Source of the DNA: Ashinkailepas kermadecensis
Taxonomy: Eukaryota; Arthropoda; Thecostraca; Neolepadidae
Length of the DNA: 64,000 nt
Assembly: GCA_034440615.1 (NCBI GenBank)
Contig: JAOTOM010005130.1
Location: forward strand, 578,001-642,000
Direction: 5' to 3'
Shown here: positions 11,561-22,146 of the stretch, in pieces
How the letters are laid out: the number at the start of each line of letters is the position of its first letter
How positions within the stretch are numbered: position 1 is the first letter of the stretch
The notes under the pieces: generated by a model
What the model saw: only the letters and a program-made list of their open reading frames with translations
Databases searched by the model: none
What the model was told of the DNA's origin: nothing
Made by a program: the position numbers and the translations under genes

Positions 11561-11599
11561 ACAGAGTGGTAGCTCATCCAGAGATGAAAGAGCTACTCA

Positions 11600-13514
11600 A
11601 CATGAAAAAGCCAAAGGTGATTATGGAACATATGTTAAGTGTATGGTGCTTAATGCTCAGGGTATTCGATCCGAATCTGATGAGTTCAAGTGGTATGTTG
11701 CTGAGGAGGAACCAGATTTTGTTTGCATTACGGAGAAGAAGTGACCATAACATAGTGAGATTCAAGGCACAAGTAGATGGCACAATCAAGGATAATCTGG
11801 CAAATTTTCCAAATTTTAACAGGGCAGACTTTGACTGCATGAGAGCGGCTTTAAGTGTCATAGAATGGGAAGAAGAATTGTCCAATTGAAATGCCTGTGA
11901 AATGTGGGAAAATTCAAAATCTTACTTGAGGGAAATTCAGATTAGACATGTCCCCAAAAGCAAAGGCGCAAAAAAAAAGGGTAGGAAAGGCAGCATGGCT
12001 TACGCCAGATTTGACAAAAGCTAAGAGGCTAAGAAAGGCTAAGATAGGCTAAGGAAGGCGATTAAGGCTAGGAAAGATGCATTTAGAGTGATTAAGGAAG
12101 CTTCAAATATCATAAATCTAAGGTCGTATCGAAAAGATAGGGACGCTGTGAAGCAGAAAACCAGAGTAGCAAAGCGAGCAAAATAATTGGATTTGGCTAG
12201 GAACTGTAATGGGGACAGCAAAAAGTTCTTTAGTTTTTACAAGCTGAGTAAAGTCTCTGGCACAATTGGTCCACTGGAAGTAAATAGGACTATATTGAGT
12301 GAGGATGCTGAGATGGTTGAGGAGCTGAGCAAGCAGTTTAAATCAGTGTTTACATTGGAAGATGTGACTTATCTGCCAACCGTACACCACAGGTCAGTGA
12401 CAGGTAATCGGATAAATGATGTTGATTTCATTGATAGTGATGTTGTTTTCAATTATATCAGGAAAATATAGCCAAACAATGCAACAGGACCTGATGGAAT
12501 TTATGCTAGGGTATTGCGGGAAGCTGAAAAGGAACTGGCCATTCCACTTCGTATAATATTTTGTAGATCAGTTTCACAAAATGAAATTCCAACAGATTGG
12601 AAAAGGGGAAATGTAGGTCCTATTTTCAAGGAAGGAGAAAGAGGGAAAGTTGAAAACTGTAGGCCAGTAAGCCTGACATCCCTAGTCTGCAAGGTACTCG
12701 AATCAATTATCAAGGATAGAATAGTTAGTTTTCTGGAAGGAAACAGATTGATTCAATATTCTCAACACGGGTTTAGAAAAGGGCGATCGTGTCTCACAAA
12801 TCTCTTGGACTTCTGTAATTGCGCTACAGAACAATTTGAACAATTTCGCTACAGAACAATTTGAACAATTTGATCAGGGAAATCAGGCCAATGTTGCATT
12901 TTTTTAAAACATTCTTTTTTTAATTTAATCCGAGTTCTTGCTGGGGTGGCTTTATGAACCAGGGCTCTATCGCTAAGCAGAGCTTGTTGCGTGAACTCTG
13001 GCCCCACCACCCGATCTATGAATTCCAGTTCAAAGGCAGAATTTGCACCGAAAGTTTAACGTGCCGTCAATGCACCGACACGGTCGCCCGGTAGCTCGCC
13101 CCCGGCCTTATCGGGCCAGCTGCCAACTGACCCTCTAAATGCGAGCGCGCGAAGTGACTCGAAACCTGTGTCGCCAGGACAGAGGAGACCGGAGCAGGCC
13201 AGCGCTCCAACCAACTGCGCTACCGGTGCGGCGTTAAATATCTTGACTTTAGTAAGACCTTTGACAAGGTATCCCATAAACGGTTAATCATGCAGCTTCA
13301 GGTCCATGGTATTGCAGGTAGCATCCTAAAATGGATAGAGTTGTGGCTTTCAGATAGACAGCAGAGAGTGATGCCAAATGATACAAAGTCATGGCAAAAT
13401 ATTCTTAGTGAAGTCCCCCAGGGGTCAGTACTGGGGCCACTATTGTTCATTATATTTGTAAGTAACATTGAAAGTGGCCCAAGTAGTAAGGTTTTGAAAT
13501 TAGCGGATGATTTG
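11600..13514 (+). pseudogene. CR1-type LINE, copy 1: partial endonuclease and N-terminal reverse transcriptase
   Basis: About 11611-11745 encodes the start of an apurinic-type endonuclease (VLNAQGIRSESDEFKW, then EPDFVCITE). It then jumps directly to the post-endonuclease linker, so most of the endonuclease is deleted. The reverse-transcriptase N-terminus follows (NNATGPDGIY, then NCRPVSLTSLVCKVLE and QHGFRKGRSCLTNLLDF at about 12478-12815), with stops at several places. After a SINE insertion (12895-13240) the core continues as DKVSHKRL-type sequence, PQGSVLGPLLF and ADDL at 13241-13514. Family assignment follows from the CR1-typical order and wording of these motifs. Non-functional. Confidence 0.85.
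12895..13240 (-). mobile_element. tRNA-derived SINE inserted in the CR1 element
   Basis: Read on the minus strand it starts near 13236 with a tRNA-like head (A box in GTAGCGCAGTTGGTTGG, B box GGTTTCGAGTC) and ends in an A-rich tail, seen as T-runs at 12900-12925 on the plus strand. It splits the reverse-transcriptase coding sequence that is continuous in the second CR1 copy at about 15740-15790, which defines both edges to within about 10 bp. Its core differs from the SINEs at 6.2-7.6 kb. Confidence 0.75.
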
Positions 13515-15022
13515 CGTTAGGCGTCAGACGCAATGTTAATGCGGACATCGGGGGGATCTCCAGTAAAGAAAGAAAACAGGTAAGTTCCTGATGCCATTCA
13601 AGAACTCTGAAAGATACGCCGCGACAAGCGCGCCCGGATGCTCAATAGTTTGTGCGCGAATAATATAGATATAATTTATGAGACTCTGTCTCCATAAAAT
13701 ATGATGCGAAGTTCATTTATGAAAGTTAGCTTGCCTTCAGACGTCAATTGTATTGCTACTTACAGTGACATATTGCGCATATTGTTACTTTCCGTATTTC
13801 CTTCCGGAACTATTTTCAACCCTAGACGGCCGGCCGCCGGCGCCCCCTGGCCCGTCCCCGACCGCCCGCCATTCATAATATGGCGGGGCGCGGGATTCCT
13901 ATTCCCTGAATGTTAATGGGCCCCAACGCCAAAGTTACAGGCAGATTTCCACATTTTAAACGATGGGCGATGTGCCTGGCATGAGCTCCGCCAGCATTAG
14001 AGTTTAGACCGGCAGATTTTCACGAAATTGTTTAAGGACATTACGCCTATGGGCGTTGAAGAGAAATAATGGATCTACAACCGCCAATTTCTCCTACACA
14101 ATTTTGGCGTGGCAGAGCCAATGTTGCTTAGTATTGTTGAAGGGTGGAACTTTACTTTCTGTCGTGCCACCGCTCGGTGGCCCTACGGATCCTCTAGGCA
14201 GCAACCGTCGGCGCTTGACGTGCATCGAGCCATGCCAGAACGTCAATAATGTCGCAAAGCTTCATGTAAAAAGGTAAAAAGTGACAGGGTTAGATATCTA
14301 TAAAAGTAGTCGAGTATGGCATCAGAAGGCAGCGGATTATATTCCGGTTTATTTAAGACCATTGGAAATTAATTCGGTAATGTAGAACATCTGATATATA
14401 ATTTAAAGGAATACAATCCGATAATTCGAGACACAAATCTTGGAATTTAGTGCAAAAATTACAGGTTAGATATCTATAAAAGTAGTCGAGTATGGCATCA
14501 GAAGGCAGCGCATTTTATGCCGGTTTATTTAAGACTATTGGAAATTAATTCGGTAATGTAGAACATCTGATATACAATACAAAGTGATACAATGTGATAA
14601 TTTGGTACGCAAATTCTGGAATTGAGTGCAAAAGTAACATAGTTCAACCTTCATGGAAGTTATTCAACATGGTATAAAAATGTAGCACGTTCGATTTTCG
14701 TTTAGTTAGGAACATTGGAAATTGTCAGGACGTCACACAGAAGATGTATGACACGTTTGTATCACAAGATGTTGAGTGGCCAATTGTTCCCATTTCACTT
14801 TAAGGGCAAAGTGACAGGGTGAAATGATTTGGTATAAAACAAACTACACATAAGAGAGATTGTTTCAATGTTGTTCAAATTGGACCATTGGAAATGACTT
14901 GCACCTCGTCTAAATGCCAGAATATAGCATTAATCAAAGCAAGCCCACTCTGGTGATGTTCCTTCACAAACCAACCACCAGAGCGGCGCCACCGGTATTA
15001 TGTCGGCTTATGACGCCTAATG
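13515..15022. mobile_element. terminal-inverted-repeat element with internal 176-bp tandem repeats
   Basis: Inserted exactly where the CR1 reading frame passes from ADDL to the next motif. The ends are inverted copies (left CGTTAGGCGTCA, right TGACGCCTAATG), 11 of 12 positions matching, with weaker pairing for another 15-20 bp. Inside, a unit of about 176 bp recurs at about 14281, 14458, 14634 and 14808. The first two copies are very similar (TAGATATCTATAAAAGTAG); the last two are diverged but keep GTATAAAA and ATTGGAAAT. No transposase is encoded, so this is a non-autonomous DNA element. Superfamily unknown. Confidence 0.65.
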
Positions 15023-15670
15023 GAAGGTCTTTAGGGCAATAACAGGACACAATGAGCAGGTCTCGCTGCAGTCCGAAAAAAATGGCAAGTGAAATTTAAT
15101 TTTGATAAGTGCAAAATCATGCATGTATGTAGGCAGCATGTGAAGGTTCCATACTTGATGGGTGGCCAAATACTATCTGTTATTCAGCAGGAGAAGGACT
15201 TAGATGTTATTTTGAACACAAAATTGGGGACATCAGAACAGACCAAAGAAGCCAGGAAGAAGGCACTAAGAATGCTTGGAGCAATAAATAGGAATGTATC
15301 ATACAAAAGTGCGGAAGTCATCATGAAGCTTTACTGTGCATGTCAGGCCACATTTGGAATACGGTGTCCAAGCTTGGTCCCCTAGTTATGAAAAAGATTG
15401 TTGGTCTTTAGAGAGAGTACAAAAGCGGGCAACAAAAATGGTTAATGGTATAAGCAACCTGGCATATGAGGAAAGATTGAATAAATTGAATATGTTTTCA
15501 CTTAGATATAGAAGGCTGAGAGGAGATCTCATCCAGGTCTTTAAATTTGTTCATGGTCAGGAACAGGGATATCTCAGCGAAATGTTTGAATTTAACAGAA
15601 ATGATGCAATTAGAGGTCATCAATTCAAAATTAAAGTTAATAACAGCAGGACAAGGTTAAGAATTACTTA
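15023..15670 (+). pseudogene. CR1-type LINE, copy 1 continued: C-terminal reverse transcriptase
   Basis: Resumes at GGTCTTTAGGGCAATAAC and encodes KFNFDKCKIMHV, LMGGQILSV, QQEKDLDVILNTKLG and, after a small frame break near 15345, RPHLEYGVQAWSPSYE and YRRLRGDLIQVFKFVHG. It breaks off after the Arg-Thr-Arg-Leu codons near 15660, where a younger CR1 copy is inserted. Its missing 3' end is found at 16957-17215. Confidence 0.85.
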
Positions 15671-15689
15671 ATTACTAAGACAAGGTTAA

Positions 15690-16956
15690 GGTTAAGAATT
15701 AAGAAATACTTTTTGAATTTTGCCACAGAACAATTTGATCAGGGAAATCAGGTTGATGTAGCTTATCTTGGTTTTAGTAAGGCCTTTGACAAGGTACCCC
15801 ATAAACGGTTAATGATGCAGTTTCAGGTCCATGGCATTGCAGGTAGCATCCTGAAATGGATAGAGTTGTGGCTTTCAGATAGACAGCAGATAGTAATGCT
15901 AAATGGTACAAAATCATCATGGCAAAATGTTCTTAGTGGAGTCCCTCAGGGGTCGGTACTGGGGCCACTATTGTGCACTATATTTGTGAATAGCATTGAA
16001 TGTGGCCTAAGCAGTAAGGTTTTGAAATTTGCTGATGATTTGAAGATCTTTAGGGCAATAACAGGGCACAATGAGCAGGTTTTGCTGCAGAACGACTTAG
16101 ACGAGCTTGTGAAGTGGTCCGAAAAATGGCAAATGAAGTTTAATTTTGATAAGTGCAAAGTCATGCATGTAGGTTGGCAGAATATGAAGGTGCCATACTT
16201 GATGGGTGGCCAAGTATTATCTGTGGCTCAGCAGGAGAAGGACTTAGGCGTTATTTTGAACACAAAATTGGGGGCATCAGAACAGACCAAAGAAGCCAGG
16301 AAAAGGCACTAAGAATGCTTGGGGCAATACAGAGGAATGTGTCATACAAAAGTGAGGAGGTCATCAGGAAGCTTTACTGTGCATATGTCAGGCCACATTT
16401 AGAATACTGTGTCCAAGCTTGGTCCCCTAGTTATGAGTAAGATTGTTGGCTTTTAGAGAGAGTACAAAAGAGGGCAACAAAAATGGTTAATGATATAGGC
16501 AAACTGGCATATGTGGAAAGATTGAAGAAATTGAATATGTTTTCACTTAGATATAGAAGGCTGAGAGGAGATCTCATCGAGGTTTTTAAATTTGTTTATG
16601 GTCAGGAACAGGGATATCTCAGGGAAATGTTTGAATTTAACAGAAATGATGCAATTAGAGGTCATCAATTCAAAATTAAAGTTAATCACAGCAGGACAAG
16701 GTTAAGACAGTCTTTCTTCACCAACAGGGTAGTCGAACACTGGAACCAGCTGCCAGGAACCATTGTCAGTAGCAACACACTGAACATCTTTAAAAACGGC
16801 ATAGACAATCATTATAAGAATAGGGTGCTTGTTTTTCTGTATTCCAGGGAGGGCTGATATACAGATGTGGTGGGAAACTGGTTCAGTGTCCAAAAGTGCA
16901 ACCAAGAAGGGCCCTGGTGGCTCATAGTTACACTGATCTTTTATGTCTTTATGTCT
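15690..16956 (+). mobile_element. younger 5'-truncated CR1 copy inserted in copy 1
   Basis: Starts inside the reverse transcriptase (FDQGNQVDVAYLGFSKAF), keeps PQGSVLGPLL and the catalytic FADD block at about 16020, and reads through KFNFDKCKVMHVG to a frame break near 16310. It continues in another frame to the C-terminus (NGIDNHYKNRVLVFLYSREG, stop near 16858). The 3' UTR ends in repeats of ATGTCTTT at about 16940, the typical short-motif tail of CR1 elements. 5' truncation is usual for target-primed reverse transcription. Confidence 0.85.
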
Positions 16957-17215
16957 TTAAGACAGTCTTTCTTCACCAACAGGGTAGTAGAACACTGGAA
17001 CCATCTGCCAGAAACCATTGTCAGTAGCAGCACACTGAACATCTTTAAAATCAGCATAAACCATCATTATAAGAATAGAGGGCTTGCTTTTCGGTATTCC
17101 AGGGAGGGCTGATCGACGGATTTGGTGGGCAAGTGGTTCTAGAGTGCAACCAAGAAGGGCCCTTGTGGCTCATAGTTGCACTGATCTTTTATGTCTTCAT
17201 GTCTTTATGTCTAAA
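16957..17215 (+). mobile_element. 3' end of CR1 copy 1
   Basis: Begins TTAAGACAGTCTTTC, exactly the point where copy 1 stops at about 15663, and encodes the last part of the ORF (FFTNRVVEHWNHLPE, stop near 17112). It ends in its own ATGTCTTT-type tail at about 17195-17215. It is therefore the displaced end of copy 1 rather than a third insertion. Confidence 0.8.
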
Positions 17216-17220
17216 AGAAG

Positions 17221-17445
17221 AGTTGAAATCCGGTGACTCGGAAACTATGGTCATAGATTGCGCTCCCTCCACCGGACAGTTCAGTTGGTCACTAATTATT
17301 TTATTGGAAAAGATGAAATGGGTCCTTTTGAAAAAATGGTGGTCGAAATTCGGGTTTTTTTCATGGAGGGAGTAGGTGGGCCCTTCCAAATCGGTCTGTA
17401 CCCCGCCCCCTAGCGCAAACCCTAGGTACGGCACTGGGCGTTTTA
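17221..17445 (+). repeat. body of unclassified dispersed repeat, right half
   Basis: Aligns with 48825-49030: GTTGAAATCCG, CTCGGAAAC, CAGTTCAGTTGGTCACTAATT, then CCCCCTAGCGCAAAC. It is the continuation of the body at 11161-11560. Confidence 0.7.
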
Positions 17446-17990
17446 CCCAGGATTTGGAATGGCCTTGCATTCGTTAGGGGCAGATTATGAACCATGTCTA
17501 CAAGACCTTATTTGGACCCGTGTCAATGGTGAAAACCGTCGAATTTTTTAAAGCTAAATGTATAATGTACAATGTATATAATTTATGTATATGTATACAA
17601 TGTATAATGTCGCTGCAATCGAGCGTCCATCGACATGAAACCATTCATAATTTGTGACACACACACTGCATTACCTACTTAAAATGCTTTGAATGTATAG
17701 TTGATTATAAAAGTAGCCAAATGCTCATATTAAGTAAAATAGGATCAGAAATCGGTCTAATATATTTCGGGCATGGCCTTTCTTCGGAGACAGAATACAC
17801 ATACCGAGACATTTTACGCAAAGGATATATCCTGTACGTAATATGAGCATTTGGTTACTTTTTATCATCATCTTCAATTCGACTATGCTCAACACAGCTC
17901 TCCGCAACATTATGAATGTATAGTTCGTTATTTGGAGTTTAAGGGCGTCACTATTGACCTCTATATATAACTAGACAGACAACTCGAGTC
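17446..17990. other. no recognised feature, AT-rich
   Basis: AT-rich DNA with a palindrome-like pair of related sentences near 17720 and 17840 (AAATGCTCATATTA versus AATATGAGCATTTGG, inverted). This could be the ends of a small inverted-repeat element; not resolved. Confidence 0.3.
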
Positions 17991-18290
17991 CAGTCGGCGG
18001 CGCCGCATATGGGCAAAACGGTCCAGTCGGCGGCGCCGCATATGGGCAGAACGGTCCAGTCGGCGGCGCCGCATATGGGCAGAACGGTCCAGTCGGCGGC
18101 GCCGCATATCGGCAGAACGGTCCAGTCGGCGGCGCCGCATACGGGCAGAACGGTCCAGTCGGCGGCGCCGCATATGGACAAAACGATCCAGTCGGCGGCG
18201 CCGCATATGGGCAGAACGGTCCAGTGGGTGGCGCCGCATATGGGCAAAACGGTCCAGTCGGCGGCGCCGCATATGGGCAGAACGGCGGCG
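17991..18290 (+). repeat. 33-bp minisatellite, nine copies
   Basis: Monomer of 33 bp starting CAGTCGGCGGCGCCGCATAT. Because 33 is a multiple of three, open frames persist on both strands as 11-residue repeats. There is no start context or splice evidence for translation. Confidence 0.9.
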
Positions 18291-18412
18291 CTGGAAGGCG
18301 CTGCGCAGTGTGTTGTGGATGTAAAACGGTGATGCTGGGGCGTTCTAGGTGGTGAAAATGACCATATCATTTTCAAATGATATAGTCCTATATGAAGCAA
18401 AAACTTTTGTTT

Positions 18413-18449
18413 TATGTATATATATATATATATATATATACATATATAT

Positions 18450-18508
<59 letters not shown>
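18413..18508 (+). repeat. (TA)n microsatellite
   Basis: About 95 bp of nearly pure TA with a few C and G interruptions near 18440-18452. Confidence 0.95.
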
Positions 18509-18510
<2 letters not shown>

Positions 18511-18639
18511 TATACCAAGCAAAAATCACATCATCTATTCCCCATGCAGCCTGTACTCCGACCTGCCGTGTCCCTGCCGTTCATCCCCTTGCAGAGACAG
18601 ATACAGAGAGCACAGGGGACATGTGTCCGCTCATGGCAA

Positions 18640-18900
18640 GGTGGCGCCCATCTTACCAGGAAAAGTGGTTCTACAGGGAGGCTCGAGTGCAACCCTTTCT
18701 AATTTTTTAGCTAAAGACGCCCATCCAGATGAAAATGTGCCCCTTAGAATCATGGCGTGCACCTCCTTGATTTTTCAACCGAAGTCTCCCTTCCAAGACC
18801 CTCGAATGCGCCCCTCTCGAAATTTTCAGCTGAATGCACCCCTGGGGGCTCATCCAGTGGCTCCAGACATACCCCTTCCATGAAAAATCCTGGATCTGCG
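18640..18900 (+). repeat. degenerate 55-60-bp repeat family, locus 1
   Basis: Diverged units with landmarks GGAGGCTCGAGTGC, AATTTTTTAGCTAAA and ATTTTCAGCTGAATGC. Related loci are at 20200-20300, and inverted at 23855-23970 and 24700-24890. Confidence 0.5.
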
Positions 18901-19086
18901 CCTGCCCTCTTGGCTACGCTCTTGGAAGAAGTCCCGGGCTAATAGGAAGAACTACGATTAAAGAGGAAGTCCTGAGCGCACGGATGGAGATTTCTGAAAA
19001 TGATTCGGACGGGGGGGGGACAAAATACATGAAGGCAATGGGCAGGTCCAAATTGATTGGGGGATCACACTCCATTGGGTCCCATA

Positions 19087-20014
19087 TTAACACGCGCCCT
19101 GGAGGGCCTCTGAGAATTACGCGCACTGGAGGGGGGGCGGATTCCGCCCCCCCTAAGATCTCGGCTCCTAGTAAAGCTGGAGGAACGAAATTCGCAGGGT
19201 GGATGGGTACGGTAGTGAGCTCTATTGTGTGCAATTTTCGTGACCTTAGGTCAATATCTTCAAGGTCAAATGAGGTCAGATTGGGAAAAATTCCGGTTTT
19301 GCGTGGCTTGGCTTGTTATCGTTATGGATCGCTGTGATTGTGTTTAAATGCTAAAAAATGGGCATCAATGATGTTTTGGACATTACTAATGATGCAATGC
19401 AGATGCTAGACCCAACATGTGACCTCAGGTCACCTATATAGCACCACTTTATCAGGTCAGTTACCTGTTCCAGTTACCGGAACCGGCCGCCCGCCCGACT
19501 GCTCCGTCGGGCAGCTCGGAGCAATCGGCTTCGTGAAGAAGGGAGTGAAGTACATGAATAAAGTATGGAAACGCAATGACGAACAGTACAAATGACAACC
19601 AGTAGTGCATTTATGGCAACATTCCAGTTGATCAAGTTTGGTTCCATTAACCTGTCATGAACTTGACCTGACCTGACCTTGGTGACCTAACATGACCTTG
19701 AAACTATACAGCATATCAATATGCATCAAACAAGTCGCTACTGTTGCCTAGAACACTTCCCTTTTGTCAGTATACTGGAAGCGAATCAGCGCCGATTTTT
19801 GTGGTCTGGCGGTATAACATTTTTTTACTTTAGCGGCCCCTAACTTGAAAAATTGTCGGCCGATTTCCATTTTCTTGCTTTAAACGACGCGCCGTTCATT
19901 TCTAAGCAGGTACACCGAAAATCGCGTATATCACCCGGTAAAATTTTCAGTTATTTGCGAAAAACCGGAGGGGTGGGCGGATTTCGCCCCCCCCCCCTCC
20001 AGTGCGCGTGTTAA
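19087..20014. mobile_element. TTAA-flanked inverted-repeat element (non-autonomous DNA transposon)
   Basis: TTAA at 19087-19090 and 20011-20014 flank inverted ends: CACGCGCCCTGGAGGG on the left, and on the right the complement of CACGCGCACTGGAGGG. The left end contains a second inner copy (ACGCGCACTGGAGG at about 19112). TTAA target duplications are typical of the piggyBac and Kolobok groups; I cannot choose between them. It has no transposase. The interior carries many AGGTCA/TGACCT half-sites (19227-19300, 19419-19433, 19660-19705). Confidence 0.62.
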
Positions 20015-20199
20015 AGCTTGATATTATTGGCGGGGTTGGGGAGGAAAAGCCAACATTGATGGGGCACTTGCCCCCTCGAAAGTATATAAAGCAACACCCC
20101 TGCCTGAACGTCAACCCGTGCCTTGCAGGATGGTCGTGCGGATTCAGGAATGGTCGGCGGATTCATGGACATGTCCCCATGAAATTTGAAACCCGCGCC

Positions 20200-20300
20200 C
20201 TCCGGGATGGCTCGAGTGCTCCCCCTTATATTTTTCAGCTAGAAGCACCCCTTCAGTATGCTCAAGTGTACGCCCCATCCCACGCTAAACGGATTTTCGG
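20200..20300 (+). repeat. degenerate 55-60-bp repeat family, locus 2
   Basis: Contains GATGGCTCGAGTGCTCC and TATTTTTCAGCTAGAAGC, matching the units at 18640-18900. Confidence 0.5.
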
Positions 20301-21559
20301 CCGATGGCGCCACTTCAGGTAGTTTTGCATGGTACACCTAAGAAATGGCGCCCCCAGACAAATACTCCTCCCCATGACAATTCCTGGATCCGCCCCTAAT
20401 TAGGATATAGGATGCAGACAAAGTACACATATGCTGTCAACTACAAACATTCCCAGCGTTCCTTCGCTGGCATTTATCGGGTATCCGGTGTCTTAATTCC
20501 ATGGGGCACATGGCGAATACCGCACAAAGCTGACAAAACGATGATACAAGTAGACACCTGTAAAGCACAATTACAATATTTTACCAGGTGTTTCCACATT
20601 TCTATCTTTTCATCATGAACCCAGCATCATTTTGAGCTACTTTCTATCAAAATATATCACCAACTTTTCATTTTATAACATTTCATTCCAGGGACAAAAT
20701 ACATGCGAGCGGGCGGCGCGCCCGATGTTTTGCCCATATACCGCCGCTCGGCCGCCTCCAGCCGGGACCGGCCGGAACAGGTCGCGGAGTGTGCGGCGGG
20801 CGGCGAGTGGGCCGTCTAGTTATTACAGAGGTCAATGGGCTCCGCCGATCAGTGGGACCGCGTAATGGCGTAATGTTGCGTCCATTTTCTTGTTCATCAC
20901 TGCATGTGTGGATAACGCAGACGTGCAGCCAGGATTCTCTGAAGGGGATGACACTACCAAAAGAAAAGTTGCAATACATGACCGCTTTCGAACCGAACTT
21001 TTTTGGTTTGGCGTGATGCAAGTGCCAAATTTGTTTTACCTGGTCTCTTTTTTGCTCATGGGGGAGTGATGCCAGCTACTGGGCCATCACCCTTGGTTGT
21101 GCCTCTGGGAGAACGCCATGCTTAGCATACAGTTGGATTGATTGAACTATTTCTCCTTGGTGCGTGAGCTGGTAGTGCGGGGTACCGAGAACGTGCTTGC
21201 TCAGGGACGTTGTCTTGTGTACATTTGGGATGGCTCAAGCCACCACAACCTTATGCTGAGCTATCCCAATAGTGATTTGGTACATCCCAGTGGTTTTGAA
21301 GAAGAACATAGGCACTAGAGCACCAGTGAACATTGCAAGCATATCCAGAAATAAGTACCACTTATTGTCTTTGTTAGGTGTCCCCTGCGGGTATATTTGT
21401 ATCTTATTGATTATGAACGGTCCGGATGTTCGCTTTTGCCACCATTAGCGACCTTTTGCCACCATTACTGGGCCGCGATATTTTCCAACATTACCACAGC
21501 CCTTGTAAATGACAACTACACTCAATCACAAACAGCAATTGTTGGGCTGTCTCTTGCTC
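20301..21559. other. no recognised feature
   Basis: Includes a GC-rich patch at 20700-20800 and otherwise unremarkable sequence. No supportable exon or array was seen. Confidence 0.35.
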
Positions 21560-22060
21560 GAAGCTGGAACCCGTAAACTGGATTCCGGAGCTGGTCTCAG
21601 CGCTGACCGAGCAGGCCGAGCGCTACAACAACCTGCAGCAGCACACATGGACGAACTTCCCAGCAGGCCGAGCGCTACAGCAACCTGCAGCAGCACACAT
21701 GGACGAACTTCCCAGCAGGCCGAGCGCTACAGCAACCTGCAGCAGCACACATGGACGAACTTCCCAGCAGCAGCGGCGTTCCGGAGGTGGCAGGCGAGTC
21801 GGTGGCGGTGGCTGCCACCCTGGTGACCAGGCTGGCGGGAGTGACCCTGGCGGGCAGCTGTACCCGGCAGAGGTGGCAGGCGTGTCGGTGGCGGTGGCTG
21901 CCGCCCTGGTGACCAGGCTGGCGGGAGTGACCCTGGCGGGCAGCTTTACCCGGCAGCCGACGGAGATCGACGGCCAGCTCAACGGATCGGTTCGCCACAA
22001 GAAAAGCCGCACTTCCGGCTTACTCGCTTCAACGAAAGGCAGGAATTATTCGGTGTAAAT
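21560..22060 (+). pseudogene. coding-like segment broken by internal tandem duplications
   Basis: From about 21565 a plus-strand frame reads EPVNWIPELVSALTEQAERY and on to NLQQHTWTNFP. The next 156 bp are three copies of a 52-bp unit (GCAGGCCGAGCGCTACAGCA...), followed by two copies of an 86-bp unit (GAGGTGGCAGGCG...). Neither length is a multiple of three, so the frame shifts. The last copy reopens a frame with a hydrophobic segment (VSVAVAAALVTRLAGVTLAG) and then a polar tail to the TAA near 22056. Protein-like on both sides of the duplications, but splice edges are not clear. It could be a pseudogene, an exon with a polymorphic array, or chance. Confidence 0.28.
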
Positions 22061-22107
22061 TTAGCTTCCTCCGGTATGCCTGAGGGAATGCCTGAGGGCT
22101 CGGCCGC

Positions 22108-22146
22108 GCGATCCTTCGTCCTCCGCGTGGGAGGACGAAGGATCGC
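22108..22146. other. perfect 17-bp hairpin
   Basis: Arms GCGATCCTTCGTCCTCC (22108-22124) and its exact complement (22130-22146) with loop GCGTG. Perfect arms of this length are unexpected by chance. No transposon around it is recognised. Confidence 0.9.

Noticed and set aside
13200..13240. Protein-like minus frame APVAQLVGALACSG
   Set aside because: This is the translation of a tRNA-derived SINE head.
16957..17215. A third independent CR1 insertion
   Set aside because: It starts exactly where copy 1 is interrupted, so it is the displaced end of copy 1.
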